Shown piece after piece: positions 54,151 to 63,098 of a DNA stretch of 64,000 nucleotides. Source of the DNA: Postechiella marina (GTDB lineage: Bacteria > Bacteroidota > Bacteroidia > Flavobacteriales > Flavobacteriaceae); the NCBI RefSeq assembly GCF_039538365.1, contig NZ_BAABCA010000005.1, positions 62,001 to 126,000 on the forward strand. The letters are read 5' to 3'. Both the position numbers and the translations under genes were made by a program. The notes beneath the pieces were generated by a model. That model did no database searches. It had not been told where the DNA came from and saw only the letters and a list, made by a program, of their open reading frames with translations. The first letter of the stretch is position 1. Each line of letters opens with the position of its first letter.

Positions 54151-54594
54151 CTATTGCTTTGCTTTTAACATAGCATTTTGCTCTTCCATAAGTTCTGTAA
54201 GATGCGTAAGTAATTCAATATCTTTAGGTGTTGCCACAGTTTTATTTTTAGGGTCTTGAGCTTTATTACGTAATTTATTCATAAATTTTACAATTACAAA
54301 TACTGTAAAACCAACAATAATAAAATCGAGAAAAGCTTCGCCTAATGCCCCATAACCTATTGCCACTTCGTTTTTTAAAATAGCTCCAGATGCATCTGTA
54401 ACTGCATCTTTTAAAATAATACGTTTATTTTGAAGATTTACACCGTCTGTTAATAAAGATAGTGGAGGTAACATAACCTTTTTAACTAATACATCTACAA
54501 CTTTATTAAAGGCAGCTCCTATAATAATACCTATGGCCATATCCATCATATTACCTTTTACCGCAAACTCTTTAAACTCTTTAAATAGCTTCAT
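54151..54594 (-). CDS. mscL: Large-conductance mechanosensitive channel MscL
   Basis: 147 residues. An amphipathic N-terminal helix (FKEFAVKGNMMDMAIGIIIG) leads into TM1, whose glycine/alanine pore positions are conserved. A periplasmic loop (about 45-78) follows, then TM2 (about 85-108) and a charged C-terminal helix. The channel is a pentamer that opens under membrane tension to release solutes during hypo-osmotic shock. A small basic protein gene follows 2 bp downstream. The upstream gap of 68 bp to ccsBA has no clear terminator, so read-through is possible. Confidence 0.95.
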   Translation of the reverse strand: MKLFKEFKEFAVKGNMMDMAIGIIIGAAFNKVVDVLVKKVMLPPLSLLTDGVNLQNKRIILKDAVTDASGAILKNEVAIGYGALGEAFLDFIIVGFTVFVIVKFMNKLRNKAQDPKNKTVATPKDIELLTHLTELMEEQNAMLKAKQ

Positions 54595-54662
54595 CTCTAA
54601 ATCATTTTAATTTTGTAGGTTCTGTTAATAAATCTGACTAAACTAAAAACGTATTTTACATC

Positions 54663-57600
54663 TTACTTTTTATAATACTTAGCATAACCACGATAAGCGA
54701 AAAAAGCCAAGATTGCAACCATACCACAAGCTATTGCTATAAACTTAACACTTACAATTTGGTCTCCGCTAGCATAAGAGTGTAAACCTGCCAAATAGAA
54801 ATTAACTCCAAAATATGTCATTAATATACTAGCATAAGCCACAATAGACATTAAGTTATAAAACCAACGCCCTCTAAGACCTGGCACTAAACGCATGTGT
54901 ATTACAAAGGCATAAACCATAATACTAATAAGCGCCCAAGTTTCTTTAGGGTCCCAGCCCCAATAACGTCCCCAACTCTCGTTAGCCCACATACCACCTA
55001 AAAAGTTACCAATGGTAAGCATAACTAAACCAACAGTTAGTGCCATTTCGTTAATTATGGTAAGTTCTTTTATGTTTATAAGCATTTTGGCTTTGTTCTT
55101 TTCGTTAGTAGCTATCATTAAAAACAACGCTACAACACCTAAAATCATTCCTAAGGTAAAAGGGCCATAACTTGCTACAATTACAGCTACATGAATCATT
55201 AACCAATAACTATTTAAAACCGGTTGTAAATTTGCTATAGCAGGATCCATCCAGTTCCAGTGCGCTATCATTAAAATCATAGAAGTAACAAATGCAGTAG
55301 ATGCAATAGTTAAATCACTCTTTTTAACACCAAGTAATAAACCGAATAACATTGTAGCCCAAGCGACATAAATCATAGATTCGTAAGCATCACTCCAAGG
55401 TGCATGACCAGAGATATACCAACGTGTAATTAAACCTAAAGTATGTAGTATAAACAACCCTATAATTACAAATTTAAATACTGCTATAGATTTATTTAAG
55501 GCTTTACTCTTATTATTAAAAATTTGGACGATTAACAGAATAAACAATAAAGAACCTGCGTACATATACCAACTAAACAGTTTTTTAAATATGTCGTATT
55601 TATTATAAGCTATTTCGGTTTTTACCTTATCGTCGCTTAACATAACATCGCCACCATATTTGTGTTGTGTTTTTTTAAAAGCTTCTAGTAATTTTGTTGC
55701 TTCAGAAAAATCGCCCGATTGTTTTGCTTGATTTAAAGTGTACAAATAAGCTCTAAATCCGTTTTTAACAAAATTACCATACAAAGAATCTTGTACTTTA
55801 TGCTCTCCTGTTGCAAACTCTTGTGCAGAAATCCATTTATTATTTTCGTTTTCTGGTAACGGAAATATTTTAAGAGAACTCCCTTGTATCGTATTGTACA
55901 ATAAATTTACACGCTGATCTGCTTCTTTAAACTCTTTTTGAAACCCATTAGGTACTTGTGCTTTATAAGCTTCATCTAAAAAAGGTGTTAATTTATATTC
56001 TCCTCTTTCTGTAAAGAAATCGGCTAGGGTTGCAAACTCTACTTCTTTGTCTACACCAATTAATCTTCTTATAGAATCGGCTTTTTTAGCTCTTAAATAT
56101 ATAATTGGAACATTGTACCATAATTGCGGACTTTCGTGAATAGATAAAAAGACTTGGTTAGCATCAAAATCTTCGTAAGTATCGCTTTTAGTTAACTTAC
56201 GTAGCATTTCTGATGCATAAGTATTAACAGGCATCATACGACCACCTAAATCTTGAATTACCATATGGCCAAACTCTGCAGCATGTTCTTTTGGTGTAAT
56301 ATGAACACCTAAAACAGAATCTATTTGAGCCTTGGTAGGTCCAGAATGCTTATGCGCATCTTGTGCAAAACCACTTAAACTTAAACACAACAAAATAGCA
56401 GTAACAACTTTCTCTTTTTTAGCCTTTATTTTTTTAAGTTGATTTCTTATATCATCAAATCTCGAACCTTTAACAAATAAAATAGCTAGCATGCCTGCAT
56501 ACAATAAGAAATAACCAATATATGTTATTAAAGACCCCCAATAATCATGGTTTACAGAAAGAATGGTGCCTTTCTCGTCTGGATCGAACCCAGATTGAAA
56601 GAAACGATAGCCACGATGGTCTAGAATATTGTTCATGAAAATTTTATAATCAAAATCGCCTTCTTGCTCGTCTAAAACCGTTATTTTACTAGAATATGCA
56701 GAGTAACCGCGCTCTGTACCAGGGTAACGTTCTGCCTCAAAATCGTTTAATTTAACTTTAAATGGTAAATCGAAAATTTTAGAACCGTACTTAAAAGCAA
56801 AATCTAATCCGCCAACTTTTATTTGTTTAAACGCATTATTCATGCCTTTTCCTCCTAATAAACCAACAGTTTTAGTTTCGTTATTAGTAGTAACCTTAAG
56901 TACGACACCATCTTCGTCATTTTTTAATAATTTCGATTTTTGAACAATATCAAAATGACCTTTAACAACAGGTTTTGGCACTACTATTTGCATATCGCCA
57001 ATAACATATCTAGAGCGTAATAAAAAAGGCTGTAAACTATCTTTATACAGCTTGCTTTGTGCCATAGTTGCCATAGTTAATACATCGCCTTCAAAAGGAG
57101 ATTTTATAGTAATACCATCATTGGTATATGTAAAATTAATTGCGCCTTGTGTTGGCTTATTTAATGCAAATAAAACATTGTGAATGCTTTGAACCTGTCC
57201 TACTTTTAAAAAATGATTGTGCGCACCGTTACCACCAGCTTCAACAATTTTAAGATATTCTTCACCAGATTCGTCTGGTACAATATCTTCTTCTGCTCCT
57301 GCTATAAACTTTACTAACTCTATGCTTACTGGCTGCTTATTATATTGTGTTTCTATTTTTAATTTATTGTCTAATCGTTTAGAAAAATCGACTTCTTTTT
57401 CTAATGGCAAGCGTTGTGGTACGCCATTAATTTCGTAATCGCCATCTATATAAGTTGTTAAAAATGTATTTCTAGACAAAAATGTGTTTTCTGTAGCACC
57501 TTCTCTAATAGCCATCATGCCTTCGAAACTTGCATATCGTGTAATAAATGCGCCTATTAAAATAAATAAGAATGCTAAATGCAAAAGTAAAGTAGCCCAT

Positions 57601-57836
57601 TTTTCTTTTTTATGAAGTCTAAATCTAACAATATTACCCGCAAAATTGATAACAAAAAAGAGCATAATACCCTCAAACCACCATGTATTATAAATTAAAT
57701 TTCTAGTATATGCTGTAGGCGACGTGTCTTGCCCTGCATCTAAAATGGTACCTGTTGCCATTGCTACTGCAAATGCAACAAATAAAACAGCTGTTAAGCG
57801 TGTTGAAAAAAGAATATTGGTGATTTTTTTTTGCAT
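54663..57836 (-). CDS. Cytochrome c biogenesis protein CcsBA (ResB-CcsA fusion)
   Basis: 1057 residues, a natural fusion of ResB/CcsB and CcsA. The N-terminal half has membrane helices at about 10-35, 45-65, 75-95 and about 430-455, with a large periplasmic ResB domain between. The C-terminal half has the CcsA helices and the tryptophan-rich heme-handling motif WGRYWGWDPKETW at about residues 948-960. System II CcsBA carries heme to the periplasm and ligates it to CxxCH apocytochromes. A sequence like a second signal segment occurs in the middle (LSLSGFAQDAHKHSG), a remnant of the fusion of two proteins. No other cytochrome-maturation gene is adjacent. Confidence 0.94.
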   Translation of the reverse strand: MQKKITNILFSTRLTAVLFVAFAVAMATGTILDAGQDTSPTAYTRNLIYNTWWFEGIMLFFVINFAGNIVRFRLHKKEKWATLLLHLAFLFILIGAFITRYASFEGMMAIREGATENTFLSRNTFLTTYIDGDYEINGVPQRLPLEKEVDFSKRLDNKLKIETQYNKQPVSIELVKFIAGAEEDIVPDESGEEYLKIVEAGGNGAHNHFLKVGQVQSIHNVLFALNKPTQGAINFTYTNDGITIKSPFEGDVLTMATMAQSKLYKDSLQPFLLRSRYVIGDMQIVVPKPVVKGHFDIVQKSKLLKNDEDGVVLKVTTNNETKTVGLLGGKGMNNAFKQIKVGGLDFAFKYGSKIFDLPFKVKLNDFEAERYPGTERGYSAYSSKITVLDEQEGDFDYKIFMNNILDHRGYRFFQSGFDPDEKGTILSVNHDYWGSLITYIGYFLLYAGMLAILFVKGSRFDDIRNQLKKIKAKKEKVVTAILLCLSLSGFAQDAHKHSGPTKAQIDSVLGVHITPKEHAAEFGHMVIQDLGGRMMPVNTYASEMLRKLTKSDTYEDFDANQVFLSIHESPQLWYNVPIIYLRAKKADSIRRLIGVDKEVEFATLADFFTERGEYKLTPFLDEAYKAQVPNGFQKEFKEADQRVNLLYNTIQGSSLKIFPLPENENNKWISAQEFATGEHKVQDSLYGNFVKNGFRAYLYTLNQAKQSGDFSEATKLLEAFKKTQHKYGGDVMLSDDKVKTEIAYNKYDIFKKLFSWYMYAGSLLFILLIVQIFNNKSKALNKSIAVFKFVIIGLFILHTLGLITRWYISGHAPWSDAYESMIYVAWATMLFGLLLGVKKSDLTIASTAFVTSMILMIAHWNWMDPAIANLQPVLNSYWLMIHVAVIVASYGPFTLGMILGVVALFLMIATNEKNKAKMLINIKELTIINEMALTVGLVMLTIGNFLGGMWANESWGRYWGWDPKETWALISIMVYAFVIHMRLVPGLRGRWFYNLMSIVAYASILMTYFGVNFYLAGLHSYASGDQIVSVKFIAIACGMVAILAFFAYRGYAKYYKK

Positions 57837-57990
57837 GATATAAGCTCCTTTTAAGGTCGTGCAAATTTAGGTATTTAAGTTCGTTTTAGCGTGTTAAAGT
57901 TATCTAAAAAAAGACCTTTTTACATACATAAAATAGATGTTGTATTGGTAAAACATTATTTTGCAAAGCAAAGACTTTTAATGCGTAGTG

Positions 57991-58383
57991 CTACTGTTTA
58001 GTTCGTGCTTCAAATATTTTTAAGTAGAGAAAAGTACCCATTTTGCGTGCCCGGTATTTGGCATTCTCTGCGTAATCGCCTTCAAAAAGCTCGTTTATGG
58101 TTTCGAACCAGAGGTTTAACCAGAGGCCAAAATGCAATTCTGATATTGAATTACTATAATCTCGATCTACCTTTTCGTGAGCCTCTAAGGGATTGCCTAA
58201 ATATTTGGTTTTTAAAAACAAACTGGCTTCCCAAAATGTTGTTAAGTTTTCTAAATGAGCATCCCAATCTTTTATGGTATTATTAAAAAATGGACCTAAT
58301 ACATTGTCTTTTCTAACTTTTACATAAAATGATGATACTAGTAAATAGACATCTTCTCTTGTTTTTATATCTTTTTTGCTCAT
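57991..58383 (-). CDS. Group III truncated hemoglobin
   Basis: 130 residues, the size of 2-on-2 truncated hemoglobins. DNVLGPFFNN and the distal region DWDAHLENLTTFWEASLF match group III, and a proximal His lies in SELHFGLWLNLW. These small heme proteins bind O2 or NO and may protect respiration; group III members often have high ligand affinity and no known partner. The gene is monocistronic. A dispersed intergenic repeat lies upstream between it and the divergent DUF2520 gene. Confidence 0.9.
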   Translation of the reverse strand: MSKKDIKTREDVYLLVSSFYVKVRKDNVLGPFFNNTIKDWDAHLENLTTFWEASLFLKTKYLGNPLEAHEKVDRDYSNSISELHFGLWLNLWFETINELFEGDYAENAKYRARKMGTFLYLKIFEARTKQ

Positions 58384-58518
58384 GGTATTGCAAAGTTAAC
58401 TATTTGTAACTGCCAATGTTTAAAATAATGTAATTTTACTACTCTTTTTTTTAACGGTTTTTACGACTAAAAGAAACAAAACCAAGCATAGATTTTAAAC
58501 CTAAAACTACAGCTAAAA

Positions 58519-58622
58519 GGGTGACGCTGCGAATAGTTACGCAAGGGATAGCAGTGTAAAGCCCACAGGGAGGCACGACCGAGGACTTGCAACGAATAGC
58601 CCGACCCGATAGGGATGCGACA
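58519..58622 (-). repeat. Dispersed intergenic element, diverged copy C
   Basis: On the minus strand the blocks GGGTCGGGCTATTCG and ATCCCTTGCGTAAC match the two ends of copy A (45483-45640), in the same order, with an unrelated GC-richer centre. It lies between divergent genes. A 66-codon minus-strand reading frame over it is an artefact of the repeat. Confidence 0.5.
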
Positions 58623-58677
58623 TAAAAAAAAGTGATTTCGTTATTAAGCATTCAGAATTCATTAGTATTTTTGCTTT

Positions 58678-59448
58678 ATGATTTCAGTTACAATTCTTGG
58701 CGCAGGTAACGTTGCCACACATTTATTTAAGGCTTTTGTTAAAGCAGAAGACGTGTCTATAAAACAATGGTTTAACAGAAGTATTGATGCGATTCGCTCT
58801 TACAAAAACGAGGTTGAAATTATTGACGATTTATCGCAATTAAAAGAAGCCGATTTATATATTTTAGCAGTGAGTGATGATGCGATATCTGAATTATCGT
58901 CTAAACTACCGTTTGAAAACAGATTGGTTGTGCATACATCTGGTAGTGCAAGTGCGTACGATATTGATAAAAAGCATAAACGCGGGGTTTTTTACCCATT
59001 ACAAACTTTTAGCAAAGCTGCTAAAATGGATTTTGCAAACGTACCTATTTGTATTGAAGCAATTGATAAACCGAGTTATCCGTTATTAAAAACCATAGCT
59101 TTAAGCTTAGGAAGCCCAACGAAAAGAATTAATAGCGACCAAAGACGTGTTTTGCATTTGGCTGCTGTTTTTGTTAATAATTTTACCAATCAGATTTATA
59201 GAATTGGACATGAAATTACCGAGTCTGAGGGGGCTGAATTTGATATTTTAAAACCTTTAATTCTTGAAACTGCTAAAAAAATTCAAGATATGTCGCCTTA
59301 CAAGGCACAAACAGGACCTGCAAAGCGCAACGATAAAAAAACGATAAAAAAACAGTTAAAAAGCTTAGAAAATAATACACACCATCAAGATATTTACAAA
59401 CTTTTAACTGCATCTATACAAAAGACTCATGGAAGAAAAAAGCTATAA
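58678..59448 (+). CDS. Rossmann-fold/DUF2520 domain protein
   Basis: 256 residues. An N-terminal Rossmann fold opens with ILGAGNVATHLF, an NAD(P)-type glycine loop, and has the AVSDDAI turn. The C-terminal DUF2520 helical domain (about 130-250) includes FYPLQTF and LAAVFVNNF. The family resembles 6-phosphogluconate and ketopantoate reductases and probably is an oxidoreductase, but no substrate is known. It is the first gene of a tight operon: the next gene overlaps it by 20 bp, and six more genes follow in the same direction. Confidence 0.88.
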   Translation: MISVTILGAGNVATHLFKAFVKAEDVSIKQWFNRSIDAIRSYKNEVEIIDDLSQLKEADLYILAVSDDAISELSSKLPFENRLVVHTSGSASAYDIDKKHKRGVFYPLQTFSKAAKMDFANVPICIEAIDKPSYPLLKTIALSLGSPTKRINSDQRRVLHLAAVFVNNFTNQIYRIGHEITESEGAEFDILKPLILETAKKIQDMSPYKAQTGPAKRNDKKTIKKQLKSLENNTHHQDIYKLLTASIQKTHGRKKL

Positions 59449-59959
59449 AGAATACTTAGAACATATTACAACTTTTATTTTTGATGTTGATGGTGTTTTA
59501 ACCGACGGTACTATTACAGTTACTACAACGGGAGAAATGCTAAGAACCATGAATATTAAAGATGGTTATGCATTAAAAACAGCTGTAGACAAGGGGTTTA
59601 ACGTTTGTATTATTTCTGGTGGTAGTAACGAAGGTGTACGTTTAAGGTTGCAAGGTCTTGGTATTAAAGATATTTATTTAGGTGCACATAATAAGATTGA
59701 GCAACTTGATGATTACTTTGATAAAATGGGAATTAAATCTGAAAACACACTTTATATGGGTGATGACATTCCAGATTTTCCTGTTATGAAAGGAATTGGC
59801 TTACCATGTTGTCCGCAGGATGCTGTTCCAGAAATTAAAGCCATTTCTAAGTACATTTCTCATAAAAAAGGAGGAAAAGGAGCTGTAAGAGATATTATAG
59901 AGCAGGTGCTAAAAGTGCAAGGCAAATGGTTTGGCAATTTTGGTGCTAAATACGATTAA
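59429..59959 (+). CDS. KdsC-like HAD-IIIA phosphatase (Kdo 8-phosphate phosphatase family)
   Basis: 176 residues. FDVDGVLTDGTI is HAD motif I with the KdsC-type extension, IISGGSNEGVRLR is motif II, and YMGDDIPDFPVM with GLPCCPQDA is motif IV. The protein has no cap domain and should form a tetramer. KdsC dephosphorylates 3-deoxy-D-manno-octulosonate 8-phosphate in lipopolysaccharide biosynthesis; related sialic acid-type 9-phosphate phosphatases look alike. It overlaps the upstream DUF2520 gene by 20 bp, showing co-translation. Confidence 0.88.
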   Translation: MEEKSYKEYLEHITTFIFDVDGVLTDGTITVTTTGEMLRTMNIKDGYALKTAVDKGFNVCIISGGSNEGVRLRLQGLGIKDIYLGAHNKIEQLDDYFDKMGIKSENTLYMGDDIPDFPVMKGIGLPCCPQDAVPEIKAISKYISHKKGGKGAVRDIIEQVLKVQGKWFGNFGAKYD

Positions 59960-59992
59960 ACATAATTTAAAACAGTGTATTAAACTATAATA

Positions 59993-60319
59993 TTGAAAAG
60001 AGTAAGCAGACGCATAAGCAATGGATTTGGTTATATTGGTTTTGGTAATAGCCAAAGTACTTTTAATCAAAAATCTAATAAGGCGTTTTCGTCTTTAAAA
60101 GATAAGCTTAATGCGGAGTCTCATTTTCATCATCAACTTCATTTTACACACGATAAATTATCGAAAGCAGAAAAAGATTTTATTAAAAATAAAATTAGAA
60201 AGGCTGACCAAAAAAAAACAATTAAGGCTTTTATTATTACTGTTATTATTTTTATAAGCGTTGTTATACTTTCGCGAGAATATGTGTATTATGTTTATGA
60301 ACAAACTTTAAATGATTAG
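59993..60319 (+). CDS. Small membrane protein of unknown function
   Basis: 108 residues from a TTG start at 59993; no in-frame ATG precedes the conserved part. The N-terminal half is basic (KRVSRRISNGFGYIGFG) and His/Ser-rich. A single transmembrane helix is at about 80-98 (FIITVIIFISVVILS). The gene overlaps the following ORF by 8 bp. Homologues in Flavobacteriia are often labelled riboflavin synthase subunit beta, which this sequence does not support. No function assigned. Confidence 0.72.
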   Translation: MKRVSRRISNGFGYIGFGNSQSTFNQKSNKAFSSLKDKLNAESHFHHQLHFTHDKLSKAEKDFIKNKIRKADQKKTIKAFIITVIIFISVVILSREYVYYVYEQTLND

Positions 60320-60842
60320 AGAAAAACTAATTATACTTTCGGATCTATTTGGCAAAGAAAAATCTGACTGGATTTCTGTTTATTACGAATTATTAAGTGA
60401 TAAATACGACATACATTATATTGATAGTAAAGATTTAGGTGAAATTACGTTAAACACTAACAACAAAGAAGATATACATAATTTATTTATTGCAAAAAGC
60501 ATTACTGTAGCTGTAAACAATTTAACTACTAAGTACAGAGAAAAAATAAATATTCTGGCTTTTAGTATTGGAGGAACCATTGCATGGAAAGCTATTTTAA
60601 AAGGCTTAAATGTTTCTAATTTCTGGGCAGTATCGTCTACACGAATACGATACGAAACTAAAAGCCCCAAATGTAAAACTACTTTGTTTTATGGCGAAAA
60701 CGACACACACAAACCCGATGATAATTGCTTTACAAAATTAAAAATAACCCCTGTATTTTTAAAAAATCAAGACCATAATATGTATTCTAACCCAAAGGTT
60801 ATTAACACTATTTGTAACAACATTTTAAAACAAAACGATTGA
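60312..60842 (+). CDS. Alpha/beta-hydrolase-like small protein
   Basis: 176 residues. The nucleophile elbow AFSIGG (S85) is of the GxSxG-like type with Ala/Phe in place of the first Gly. FYGENDTHKPDD supplies a plausible catalytic Asp and NQDHNMYSN the His. The protein is shorter than typical hydrolases because most of the lid is missing. It overlaps both neighbours, sitting just ahead of the prenyltransferase gene, so it may act on a lipid intermediate. Assignment beyond the fold is inference. Confidence 0.7.
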   Translation: MIREKLIILSDLFGKEKSDWISVYYELLSDKYDIHYIDSKDLGEITLNTNNKEDIHNLFIAKSITVAVNNLTTKYREKINILAFSIGGTIAWKAILKGLNVSNFWAVSSTRIRYETKSPKCKTTLFYGENDTHKPDDNCFTKLKITPVFLKNQDHNMYSNPKVINTICNNILKQND

Positions 60843-61753
60843 AACATTTTTTTAATCTTATACGTTACAAGAATTTATTAATGATTGCTTTAATGCAATA
60901 CCTTATTAAATACGCTTTACTAGAACCCTTTGGAGTTGCCTCTGCCTTAAATGCTTTTAGTTTTTCTCTTTTAACCATTGCTACTATTTGTATTGCAGCA
61001 GCAGGGAATGTTATAAATGATATTTATGATGTTGAAACCGACTTTGTAAACAAACCCGATAAAATAATTATAGACAAACATATTACAGAAAAAACAGCGT
61101 ACAACATGTTTATTGCATTAAATGCAATAGGCGTAAGTGCTGGCTTTTACGTATCGCTGCAAGTAAATAGAAGTTCGTTTTTTGCATTGTTTGTTATCAT
61201 TTCTGCTCTACTATACATTTATGCTACTTATTTAAAACGCTCGCTTTTAATAGGTAACATTGTTATATCTGTTTTAGTTTCGCTAAGCATTATTATTGTT
61301 GGTATTTTTGATTTAATTCCTGCTATTACCACACAAAACAGAAGCACACAATTTGTATTTTTTAAAATATTAATGGATTACACTTATTTTGCTTTTATTA
61401 TCAATTTAATTAGAGAAATTGCAAAAGATATTGAAGACATAAATGGCGATTATAAATCTGGTATGAATACATTGCCTATTGCTATTGGCAGAAATCGAGC
61501 CCATAAAATACTTTTTGGCCTATCGATAATTCCGCTATTTACTACCATATATTATATAACCAACACGCTATACAAAAATGAAATTGCTGTTATATACTTC
61601 TTAATTTTTATTGTAGCTCCCCTATTTTATTTATGCATTAAAATTTATACCGCTAAAACAACGCTAGATTATAAACATATTAGCAACATTCTTAAATTAG
61701 TAATGCTTTTTGGTATGCTTTCACTACTTTTATACAAGTATATTTTACTGTAA
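60839..61753 (+). CDS. UbiA-family prenyltransferase, geranylgeranylglycerol-phosphate transferase-like
   Basis: 304 residues from TTG at 60839, overlapping the upstream stop by 4 bp. About nine transmembrane helices. The two Asp-rich motifs of UbiA enzymes are present: NDIYDVETDFVNKPDK (first DxxxD, about 61-75) and REIAKDIEDINGDYKSG. These bind the Mg2+-diphosphate of the prenyl donor. In Bacteroidota this branch is usually called geranylgeranylglycerol-phosphate geranylgeranyltransferase; heme O or menaquinone-type prenylation are alternatives. It is followed by Maf after 2 bp. Confidence 0.87.
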   Translation: MKHFFNLIRYKNLLMIALMQYLIKYALLEPFGVASALNAFSFSLLTIATICIAAAGNVINDIYDVETDFVNKPDKIIIDKHITEKTAYNMFIALNAIGVSAGFYVSLQVNRSSFFALFVIISALLYIYATYLKRSLLIGNIVISVLVSLSIIIVGIFDLIPAITTQNRSTQFVFFKILMDYTYFAFIINLIREIAKDIEDINGDYKSGMNTLPIAIGRNRAHKILFGLSIIPLFTTIYYITNTLYKNEIAVIYFLIFIVAPLFYLCIKIYTAKTTLDYKHISNILKLVMLFGMLSLLLYKYILL

Positions 61754-61755
61754 CT

Positions 61756-62349
61756 ATGTTAAACGATAAACTAAAAAATTACAATCTTATTTTGGCTTCG
61801 GGTTCGCCAAGGCGTCAACAGTTTTTTAAAGACTTAGATTTAGACTTCGAAATTCGTTTAAAACCTGTTAAAGAGGAATACCCAGACCGATTAACACATT
61901 TTGAAATAAGCAACTATTTAGCACAACTAAAAGCCCTCCCTTTTAAAGATGAATTAAAAGATAACGACATTTTAATTACTAGCGATACTATTGTTTGGCA
62001 TAATAATAAAGCCATGGGAAAACCTAGAGATGCAAAGGAAGCTTTCGAAATGATTAAATCTTACAGCCAAACAACTCACGAAGTAATAACCTCGGTTTGC
62101 TTTACTACTACAACCTACGAAAAAACGATACATGCCATTACTAAAGTAACCTTTAAAGCCTTAACAAATCAAGAAATTAATCATTATATACAAACAGCAA
62201 AACCTTACGACAAAGCTGGAGCTTATGGTATTCAAGAATGGATTGGCCAAATAGGTGTTACTAAACTAGAAGGCTCCTATTTTAATGTTATGGGTTTACC
62301 AGTGCATCTTCTATACAAAACACTAATTGATATTACCGAAAAGAAATAA
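61756..62349 (+). CDS. Maf family nucleotide pyrophosphatase
   Basis: 197 residues. The N-terminal Maf signature LASGSPRRQQFF is intact. The catalytic-base region ITSDTIVWHN and the substrate loop KPRDAKEAFEMI follow, then DKAGAYGIQEW. Maf proteins hydrolyse dTTP, UTP or modified nucleoside triphosphates to the monophosphate, preventing misincorporation. The WIGQ-type residues match the dTTP/UTP subfamily. It is the last gene of the tight operon; the MscS gene downstream has its own promoter. Confidence 0.92.
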   Translation: MLNDKLKNYNLILASGSPRRQQFFKDLDLDFEIRLKPVKEEYPDRLTHFEISNYLAQLKALPFKDELKDNDILITSDTIVWHNNKAMGKPRDAKEAFEMIKSYSQTTHEVITSVCFTTTTYEKTIHAITKVTFKALTNQEINHYIQTAKPYDKAGAYGIQEWIGQIGVTKLEGSYFNVMGLPVHLLYKTLIDITEKK

Positions 62350-62441
62350 CAAATAAAAACCTTAATTAACAACAATTTTCTTAGTTTTTAAGACAAGCAC
62401 AATTATAACATAACTTTATAAATAATACTTGCAATAAAGAA

Positions 62442-62470
62442 TTGCTTGTTTTATTATCTGCGTATCTTTG
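62442..62470 (+). promoter_or_regulatory. Promoter of the MscS-type gene
   Basis: TTG (62442-62444), an 18-bp spacer and TATCTTTG (62463-62470) match the Bacteroidota consensus. The box lies inside the upstream extension that would be coding from TTG 62446, which supports the ATG at 62494 as the true start. Confidence 0.6.
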
Positions 62471-62493
62471 CATCGAACATTAATTTATATTTT

Positions 62494-63009
62494 ATGTTTT
62501 TTCAAACTTATGTAGAAGAACTTATAGCATCAGCTTTTGTAATAAGCATAATGCTAATAATTAGAATGATAGCGCATTTAACTATAAAAAAAATAGGCCA
62601 AAACAGCGGTGTTAACACAGTTCGTATTAGGTTAATTTGCAGATATGTAACTGTAACACTTACACTTATTACATTACTTATTGAAGCTTTTATTTTTGGA
62701 GCAGAATTTAAGGAATTAGCAGTTGTTTTCTCTTCTATTTTTGCTGTTATTGGCATAGCTTTATTTGCTATTTGGTCTATATTAAGCAATGTAACTTCTG
62801 GTATAATTTTATTCTTTTCTTTTCCTTATAAAGCAGGTGATAAAATATTAATACACGATAAAGATTTCCCCTTAAAAGGTATTATTGAAGACATTAGAGC
62901 TTTTCAGTTGCATTTACGTTTAGACAATGGAGATCTAGTTACCTATCCCAATAACCTCATACTTCAAAAAGCGGTTACCTTAGTTCAAAAAGATGCTTTC
63001 GATGTATAA
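62494..63009 (+). CDS. Small MscS-type mechanosensitive ion channel
   Basis: 171 residues from the ATG at 62494, chosen because a good promoter box lies between this ATG and an in-frame TTG at 62446. Transmembrane helices at about 8-28 and 45-70 lead into the pore-lining helix (FAVIGIALFAIWSILSNVTS) and the beta domain (YKAGDKILIHDKDFPLKG). Only a short C-terminal part follows, so the vestibule domain is cut down. The channel would open under membrane tension. The gene ends at a terminator and shares the operon direction. Confidence 0.85.
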   Translation: MFFQTYVEELIASAFVISIMLIIRMIAHLTIKKIGQNSGVNTVRIRLICRYVTVTLTLITLLIEAFIFGAEFKELAVVFSSIFAVIGIALFAIWSILSNVTSGIILFFSFPYKAGDKILIHDKDFPLKGIIEDIRAFQLHLRLDNGDLVTYPNNLILQKAVTLVQKDAFDV

Positions 63010-63036
63010 GTATTAAGCATACGTTAAAGAAAGATT

Positions 63037-63065
63037 AAAACGGGTTTATAAGCCTGTTTTCTTTT
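63037..63065 (+). terminator. Terminator after the MscS-type gene
   Basis: AAAACGGGTT (63037-63046), loop TATA and AGCCTGTTTT (63051-63060) pair throughout with two G-U pairs, followed by CTTTT. Confidence 0.75.
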
Positions 63066-63098
63066 ATATATTTGGTTTTTATCAAACCAAAATAACTT

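Noticed and set aside
58451..58651. 66-codon minus-strand frame upstream of the DUF2520 gene
   Set aside because: It coincides with a dispersed intergenic repeat (copy C), shows no domain and has a composition unlike the neighbouring proteins.
62446..62493. TTG start for the MscS-type protein at 62446
   Set aside because: A good -7 box (62463-62470) lies inside this extension, so the transcript would begin after it.
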